A stretch of 6,326 nucleotides of DNA from an uncultured Sphingobium sp. (GTDB lineage: Bacteria > Pseudomonadota > Alphaproteobacteria > Sphingomonadales > Sphingomonadaceae). Positions 1 to 4,021 of the stretch are shown in pieces. Position 1 is the first letter of the stretch. Each line of letters opens with the position of its first letter. The notes below the pieces were generated by a model that saw only the letters and a list, made by a program, of their open reading frames with translations, had not been told where the DNA came from and did not search any database. The position numbers were made by a program, and so were the translations under genes. Location of the stretch: assembly GCA_913773715.1 (NCBI GenBank), contig CAJYHD010000423.1, forward strand, positions 1 through 6,326, read 5' to 3'.

Positions 1-16
1 GGCGGACGCAAGGGTG

Positions 17-612
17 ATGCAGGTCGCGGTCCTGACCTTCGACGGCTTCAACGAACTCGACTCCTTCGTCGCCGCCGCGATCCTCAACCGGCTGCGCTCG
101 CAAGGCTGGACCGCGCACATCACCGCGCCGACCGAGACGGTGACGTCGCTGAACAGCGTCATCATCCACCGTCAACGGCCGCTCGAATTCGTCGAGGAGG
201 CGGACGCGGTCCTGATCGGCAGCGGCTATCGCACACGCGAGATCGCCGCCAATCCCGCGATGCTTGCCCGCCTGCGCCTCGATCCGGCGCGACAGCTTAT
301 TGCGGCGCAATGTTCGGGCACACTGCTGCTGGCGAAGCTGGGGCTGATCGTAGACCTGCCGGCCTGCACCGATCTCACCAGCAAGCCGTGGGTCGTCGAG
401 GCCGGCGTCACGGTCATCGACGCCCACTTCGCCGCGCACGGCAACGTCGCCACGGCCGGCGGCTGCCTCGCGGCACCGTACCTCGCCGCCTGGATGATCA
501 CGCGCGGCGGCTCGCCCGACCTTGCGCGCGAGGCGCTGCACTTGTCGCGCCGGTCGGCGAGAAGGACCAGTTCGTCAAGCACGCGCTATCCGTGATTGGC
601 GCCCAGCCTTAA
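17..612 (+). pseudogene. DJ-1/PfpI family protein (class I glutamine amidotransferase-like), frameshifted near the C-terminus
   Basis: The product belongs to the DJ-1/PfpI superfamily, whose members act as cytosolic amidotransferase-like, glyoxalase/deglycase or stress proteins; the substrate here is unknown. Counting from the ATG at 17, the N-terminus has the family strand and acidic pocket (VLTFDGFNELD, Glu13), the nucleophile-elbow cysteine is Cys99 (AAQCSG), and TAGGCLA follows at about 147-152. The frame then runs into low-complexity Arg/Ser residues and stops at 593-595. The expected tail (VAPVGEKDQFVKHAL) is encoded from 541 in the next frame and ends at TAA 610-612. One missing base near 539-543 explains both; restoring it gives about 198 residues, a normal family length. 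A GTG at 14 could also start the frame, but family members usually begin MQ-[VI]-A. The frame is open to the window's left edge, so the start is not certain. The lesion could be a real mutation or a sequencing error. The family assignment is secure; the biological role is not. Confidence 0.85.
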
Positions 613-1460
613 TCCCTAAAGCTGGCCTGAAAACTGGTCGGCATCAGTGACACATGCGCGTCCAGCGGCGGCCGCAACTCGAATCCGCGTGGATCTCGGG
701 CGAAGTTCCAGAGCCGCACAAGGCACCAATCGCGGCGATGCTCTTCCGACACGGCCAGTTCGTTGCGGCTGATGCTAAAGGGCGTGCGCTCCCATCCATT
801 GGTGGTCTTCACCTCGATAAGGCGAGGACGACCATCGATCTCGAAGCTAGCGATGTCATAGCCGGCGCCATCGCCATCCTGGTCCGAAACCCAGCGGACG
901 CGATCGGCCAAATCGCTACGTCCGGCCGCGGCAAGCGACGATCGTTCGTGGAGGACGACACGCTCTTCGCCCCCGCGACCGAGCGCACGGTTGCGGGCAT
1001 CGCGCTCCGCCACGTCGAAGCGCCGGGCGATATGCTGCATCTGTTCCAGTTCGTCCGGGGGCGGAACGTTGCCGAGCGTCGGCGGCGGGCCGATCCACAG
1101 GGTCGGGACTTCCCGCACACGCGACGGCGACGGTTCTCCGGCTGGCGACAGGCGCGTCTCGGGTGACAGCCACGTCGGATGCCTAGCCAGCCAGCGCGCC
1201 ACGGCATCGACCAGCGAGCCCTGGAAGTTGAAGGCGGGCTTGTAGCCGGGGATCCAATCCTCACCGAGCCCCTTCAGGACGGCACTAATATTCTGATGCT
1301 TGTATTCGATTGACCCGCGCGGCCTTCCGATCACCGCCTGCAACCGGCGGTTATGCTCGGCCTTGCTGTAGGGGCGGCCTGCCTCATCATCGGCCAGCAT
1401 TGCGAAGTAGTCGGCGACGATCGCGTCATTTTGTTGATCGGTCCAGTCGCCGGATGCCAT
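609..1460 (-). CDS. DUF3883 domain protein, putative PD-(D/E)XK-type nuclease
   Basis: This 283-residue protein has two parts. The N-terminal block (about 5-95) contains YFAMLADDEAGRPYSKAEHNRR, GSIEYKHQNISAVL and IPGYKPAFNFQ; I recall such a block in front of restriction-type nuclease domains. After a Pro-rich linker (about 98-137) comes the DUF3883 domain (about 160-282). It has GRGGEERVV with Glu172 following, RVRWVS, GDGAGYDI (Asp202), LIEVKTTNG (Glu216, Lys218) and SRNELA. The Asp...Glu-X-Lys arrangement is that of PD-(D/E)XK nuclease folds. DUF3883 occurs in restriction and other defence proteins and in plant NO VEIN, but no activity can be proven from sequence. The ATG at 1460 lies 31 bases after the stop of the WYL regulator, so co-transcription is likely. 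No clear ribosome binding site is visible. Its stop interlocks with the ancestral stop of the opposing PfpI gene. The domain call is firm; nuclease or defence function is inferred. Confidence 0.85.
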   Translation of the reverse strand: MASGDWTDQQNDAIVADYFAMLADDEAGRPYSKAEHNRRLQAVIGRPRGSIEYKHQNISAVLKGLGEDWIPGYKPAFNFQGSLVDAVARWLARHPTWLSPETRLSPAGEPSPSRVREVPTLWIGPPPTLGNVPPPDELEQMQHIARRFDVAERDARNRALGRGGEERVVLHERSSLAAAGRSDLADRVRWVSDQDGDGAGYDIASFEIDGRPRLIEVKTTNGWERTPFSISRNELAVSEEHRRDWCLVRLWNFARDPRGFELRPPLDAHVSLMPTSFQASFRD

Positions 1461-1491
1461 CGGACGAAGCTAGGCCATGCGGGCGAAGCTG

Positions 1492-2214
1492 TCACGACGA
1501 AGTCCGCGCCTGTTCGTCCTGCCGCTTCCATTCCGCCGTCCGCAGCACGACATAATCGCGCAGAAGCTGCACGCGGCGCGGGCGGAAACTGTGTCTGCCA
1601 CGCTGCAGCGCCTCGATCCGCGGCACCTCGAACGTCCGATGCGCCTCGCGCAACAGGCACCAGCCCACCAGCATCAGCGTCTTCGGGCTGTAGGACATGC
1701 CGAGCGGCAGGATTTCGCGCTCGGTCCGTCGCCCCTTCACGTCCCGATAAGCGATCCGGACGCTGAACTCGTCCCAGCAGGCTTCGCGCAACAGATCGAG
1801 GTCGATCGTGATGGCAGCGCGGAGCTCCGGCGGGCGCCACGATCGCATCGTCGCGTGTGCGGCTTGCCGCGCCTGCCGGTCGGGCAAGGTGGCGACGATT
1901 CGCGCGAGCGCATTGCGTCCCGCCGTCGTCAACGTGTCGTCACCAAGATCGCCAAGACTTGCGACCCCGAGCATCAGCGCTTCGATCTCTAGGCGCGAGA
2001 AACTCTGCGGCGGGAGCGCGGGGTCTTCGGTCAGCGTGTAGCCGTAGCCCGCCGTTCCATCGATCAGCACGCCGCCCGCGCGCAGCGTCGCGATGTCGCG
2101 GTAGAGTTGCCGCGTCGAGACCTCGGTCTCCGCGGCGAGGCGGGTTGCCGTCACTGGCTTGGGTAGCCGCCGCAACGCGTCGAGCAACCGCATCAACCGA
2201 TCGGATCGTGCCAT
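1492..2214 (-). CDS. YafY-type transcriptional regulator (HTH + WYL domain)
   Basis: This 240-residue cytosolic DNA-binding protein is a typical length for the YafY family. The N-terminal winged helix-turn-helix spans about 1-60 (RLMRLLDALRR, then VTATRLAAETEVSTRQLYRD and the wing GYGYTL). A WYL ligand-sensing domain covers about 135-205, with VRIAYRDVKGRRTEREILPLG and LVGWCLLREAHRTFEVPRIEAL. At the signature position the usual Trp-Tyr-Leu reads Leu180-Met181-Leu182, so only the last residue is kept. ATG 2214 is the first possible start in frame, as an in-frame TGA lies shortly upstream. The purine run GTAGGA abuts the ATG, which is too close for a standard ribosome binding site, so a leaderless or weakly led message is possible. 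The gene is divergent from a glutathione S-transferase and upstream of the DUF3883 gene. Control of the divergent gene and of itself is the usual arrangement and is inferred here. Confidence 0.9.
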   Translation of the reverse strand: MARSDRLMRLLDALRRLPKPVTATRLAAETEVSTRQLYRDIATLRAGGVLIDGTAGYGYTLTEDPALPPQSFSRLEIEALMLGVASLGDLGDDTLTTAGRNALARIVATLPDRQARQAAHATMRSWRPPELRAAITIDLDLLREACWDEFSVRIAYRDVKGRRTEREILPLGMSYSPKTLMLVGWCLLREAHRTFEVPRIEALQRGRHSFRPRRVQLLRDYVVLRTAEWKRQDEQARTSS

Positions 2215-2284
2215 TCCTACTGCCCGAAACTGTCAGGAATACCTTCGTAGAGTGACGGCGTCATCCAACGCAAGGAGCAAGCCG
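2215..2284. promoter_or_regulatory. Divergent promoter region with a small palindrome
   Basis: These 70 bases separate the start of the WYL regulator (minus strand) from the start of the glutathione S-transferase (plus strand), so both promoters must lie in or near them. A short dyad TGAC-GGC-GTCA occupies 2253-2263 and is the best visible candidate for an operator. A dyad this short can arise by chance. AAGGAG at 2272-2277, seven bases before ATG 2285, is the ribosome binding site of the transferase gene. I see no convincing -35/-10 pair on either strand. Confidence 0.5.
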
Positions 2285-2854
2285 ATGCGCACCCTCTATT
2301 ACTCGCCCAACTCCCGGTCCGACACGGTCGTCGCACTCGTCCGGATACTCGGTGCCGACATCGAGATGCGTGAGGTGACCATCGCGCGACAGGACGGATC
2401 TGGCGGCCGCGATCCCGCCAATCCGCACCCGGAAGGCAAGGTCCCGTACCTCATCGACGGCGAGGATGCGGTGCGCGAGCGCGGCGCGATCATGCTCTAC
2501 CTGACGGACGCCTATCCCGATGCCGGGCTCGGGCCGCTACCCGGCGAGGCTCGGCGCGGCGCCTATCTGTCGTGGCTGTCCTACTATCAGGGCGTCATCG
2601 AACCGCTGCTGATCCTGAAGTGGGCGAACGTCAGCCATCCCGCGATTGCCGCCGGTCTGCGCGACTTCGATACGATGATCGAGCGACTGGCCGAGCCACT
2701 CCGCAAAGGGTCTTGGCTGCTCGGCGAGCGCTTCTCCTCCGCTGACATGCTGTGCAGTTCGCCGTTCTTCTGGTTTACCGACATGATGCCCGCCGACCCG
2801 GCGATCCGCGACTGGGTGGCGCGATGCGCCGAACGGATGGGTGACGGGGAGTAA
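2285..2854 (+). CDS. Glutathione S-transferase family protein
   Basis: This 189-residue protein resembles soluble glutathione S-transferases, which join glutathione to electrophiles or use it in isomerase and peroxidase reactions. The N-terminal thioredoxin-fold domain (1-78) begins MRTLYYSPNSRS and includes the cis-proline stretch GKVPYLI (Pro54) and RERGAIMLYLTDAYP. In the last motif the usual Glu-Ser pair that binds the glutamyl end of glutathione reads Glu65-Arg66, so binding may be altered. The all-helical C-terminal domain (about 86-185) contains WLLGERFSSADML, the conserved folding motif. The start at 2285 is chosen because AAGGAG lies seven bases upstream and because it gives the standard N-terminus; upstream in-frame starts overlap the divergent regulator. 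The tail is short, ending just after VARCAERM where many relatives continue with a Pro-containing segment. The gene is divergent from the WYL regulator, its probable controller. The substrate cannot be predicted. Confidence 0.9.
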   Translation: MRTLYYSPNSRSDTVVALVRILGADIEMREVTIARQDGSGGRDPANPHPEGKVPYLIDGEDAVRERGAIMLYLTDAYPDAGLGPLPGEARRGAYLSWLSYYQGVIEPLLILKWANVSHPAIAAGLRDFDTMIERLAEPLRKGSWLLGERFSSADMLCSSPFFWFTDMMPADPAIRDWVARCAERMGDGE

Positions 2855-2915
2855 GACTACGTCGGCCCACAGTCCTGTGATGGGACCGGGTAAGATCCAC
2901 GGTCGGGATTTGTCG

Positions 2916-2947
2916 TCGATCGGCGGTTGAAAAATGCCGCCGATCGA
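2916..2947. repeat. Perfect 11-bp inverted repeat (hairpin)
   Basis: The left arm TCGATCGGCGG (2916-2926) is the exact reverse complement of the right arm CCGCCGATCGA (2937-2947), with a 10-base A-rich loop TTGAAAAATG. It starts 62 bases after the transferase stop codon. The stem is strong enough to act as a transcription terminator, but no T-run follows on either strand, so a standard rho-independent terminator is not supported. A 3'-end protective hairpin, a dispersed repeat unit or a protein-binding palindrome would fit equally well. Confidence 0.7.
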
Positions 2948-2995
2948 TCATCAGCCGCTTGCCATTTAGCGCACCCTTTTGTACCCATAGCTGTG

Positions 2996-3039
2996 CAACT
3001 CGCAGAAAGATGAGTTGTTCGTTGACGTGAAATCAACGA
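2996..3039. promoter_or_regulatory. Two adjacent dyads upstream of the SCO1/SenC gene
   Basis: CAACTC-N10-GAGTTG (2996-3017) is followed one base later by TCGTTGA-N7-TCAACGA (3019-3039). They end 78 bases before the start codon of the copper-chaperone gene, where an operator or a 5' leader structure would be expected. Neither matches a copper-regulator operator that I can recognise. The regulatory role is inferred from position and symmetry only. Confidence 0.35.
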
Positions 3040-3117
3040 CTTAGCGGTTCGGGAAAAATTTGGAGGAATCCTGTCTCCGCGACCATTTTCTGCATCCTGA
3101 TATGAGAGCGGAGTTCC

Positions 3118-3684
3118 ATGATACGATCCGCTGCTTTGATCCTATCGATGCTGCTCGGCTTGAGCGCAATATCGGGTTGTAGGGATTCGGAACATGGGAC
3201 TGCCCAACGCGGCGGCGCCTTCAGCCTGATGGATGTCAAAGGACGGACGGTCACGAACCGGACCTTTGAAGGGCGGCCCTATGCTATGTTCTTTGGCTTC
3301 ACGCGCTGCCCGGACGTGTGCCCCACGACGATGGCGCAGATGGCGGCGCTCTACAAGGCGCTTGGGCCGGATGGAAGGAAGCTGTCGATCCTCTTCGTCT
3401 CGGTCGATCCCGAGCATGACAGGCCGCAGGATATCGCGGCATTCCTGTCCCTGTTCGAGGCGCCGATCATAGGGCTGACGGGAACGCCCAAGCAGTTGCA
3501 GGATCTGGAAAAACGCTTTGGCATCTATGTGGAAAAGGTGCCTTTGCCCGGTGGTGATTACACTATCGATCATACCGCAGGCGTATTGCTGGTCGATCGG
3601 AGTGGCGCATTTGTTGAAATGCTCGATCCCAATGGCCCGCCTGCGAACTCCGTTGCGCAGTTGCGGAAGCTGATCCGTGGCTAG
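3118..3684 (+). CDS. SCO1/SenC family copper-chaperone lipoprotein
   Basis: This 188-residue protein belongs to the SCO1/SenC/PrrC family. These thioredoxin-fold proteins bind copper and help deliver it to, or keep reduced, the CuA centre of cytochrome c oxidase on the periplasmic face of the inner membrane. The N-terminus is a lipoprotein signal with lipobox ISGC (Cys21). The copper-binding motif C-X3-C is present as FTRCPDVCPTT (Cys64, Cys68). The third ligand, His152, lies in YTIDHTAGVLLVD, and SVDPEHDRP (94-103) is also conserved, so all metal ligands are intact. GGAG at 3110-3113, four bases before the ATG, supports the start. The 3' end overlaps the next gene by eight bases, indicating an operon. 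No oxidase genes are visible in the window, so the protein could serve oxidase assembly or more general periplasmic copper or redox handling. The family assignment is certain. Confidence 0.95.
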   Translation: MIRSAALILSMLLGLSAISGCRDSEHGTAQRGGAFSLMDVKGRTVTNRTFEGRPYAMFFGFTRCPDVCPTTMAQMAALYKALGPDGRKLSILFVSVDPEHDRPQDIAAFLSLFEAPIIGLTGTPKQLQDLEKRFGIYVEKVPLPGGDYTIDHTAGVLLVDRSGAFVEMLDPNGPPANSVAQLRKLIRG

Positions 3685-4021
3685 GCTGCAGCCGTGGACG
3701 CTGATTGCGCTCGTGTCACTGGTTGGCTGCATTCCCAATCAGGCACTCGATAAGGACGCGGTGCGGCAAATGGTTGAGCAGAGCCTCGCCAATTGGCCCG
3801 GTACCGTCGATGTCCACGCCATTTACCTCAGCGGCGATTATGCCCTAAGCTTATGGTCGCAGGGGAAGTGGCATGGCGATGCGCTGCTGATGCGGCGAGA
3901 TGGGCGCTGGTCGATGATGCTTTGCGGTACCCGGCCGTTGAGAACGCGCGAGATATTGATGCGCGCAGGCGTGCCGGATTTCGCGGCGGAAACATTGGCC
4001 CGTAAGGCCGGTGGTGGCTAA
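3677..4021 (+). CDS. Small lipoprotein resembling the copper uptake system-associated protein family
   Basis: This 114-residue protein has a short lipoprotein signal (LIALVSLVGC; Cys18 is the predicted lipidated residue), so it is probably anchored in the cell envelope. The body (about 25-110) has DKDAVRQMV, then SGDYALSLWSQG, then GDALLMRRDGRWSMMLCG and GVPDFAAETLA. From memory, this order matches small proteins annotated as 'copper uptake system-associated protein', which accompany SCO1/SenC-type genes in proteobacteria; a search would be needed to confirm it. The start is GTG at 3677, inside the last codons of the SCO gene. GGAAG at 3665-3669 lies seven bases upstream, and later starts would remove the signal peptide. 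The overlap implies translational coupling with the copper chaperone. No Cys/His/Met cluster typical of a copper site stands out beyond Cys18, Cys83 and scattered Met. Its stop interlocks with that of dnaE2 on the other strand. The gene is very likely real; its exact function is unknown. Confidence 0.75.
   Translation: MARLQPWTLIALVSLVGCIPNQALDKDAVRQMVEQSLANWPGTVDVHAIYLSGDYALSLWSQGKWHGDALLMRRDGRWSMMLCGTRPLRTREILMRAGVPDFAAETLARKAGGG

Larger units (their letters stand above)
2855..3117. other. Non-coding spacer between the GST and SCO1/SenC genes
   Basis: No gene can be supported in these 263 bases. The stretch is AT-richer than the coding regions around it (the row 3001-3060 is 26/60 GC). It holds a small dyad CACAG-TC-CTGTG at 2868-2879 just after the transferase stop, a long perfect inverted repeat at 2916-2947, and two smaller adjacent dyads at 2996-3017 and 3019-3039. 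The promoter of the copper-chaperone operon must lie in the right half, but no clear -35/-10 pair is visible. GGAG at 3110-3113 is the ribosome binding site of the next gene. The composition changes across this spacer. Confidence 0.6.

Noticed and set aside
226..582. Open frame on the minus strand under the PfpI gene
   Set aside because: It is antisense to a clearly conserved protein and is Arg/Ser/Ala-rich, as expected of shadow frames in GC-rich DNA.
2868..2879. CACAG-TC-CTGTG hairpin as the GST terminator
   Set aside because: The stem is only 5 bp with a 2-base loop and no T-run follows, so a terminator is not supported.
2884..2904. GACCG-N11-CGGTC inverted repeat
   Set aside because: Five-base arms at this spacing are common by chance in GC-rich DNA.
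3022..3036. TTGA...TCAA dyad as an FNR/FixK box
   Set aside because: The half-sites are separated by seven bases, whereas the FNR/FixK consensus TTGAT-N4-ATCAA leaves six, so the spacing is off by one.
3062..3078. Strong GGAGG as a ribosome binding site for an extra small gene
   Set aside because: No ATG, GTG or TTG follows at usable spacing. The ATG at 3102 opens only a short frame running into the SCO gene in another phase, with no protein-like features.
3142..3738. 198-codon open frame on the minus strand opposite the SCO gene
   Set aside because: It lies opposite the well-conserved SCO1/SenC protein and shows no recognisable domain, so it is a shadow.
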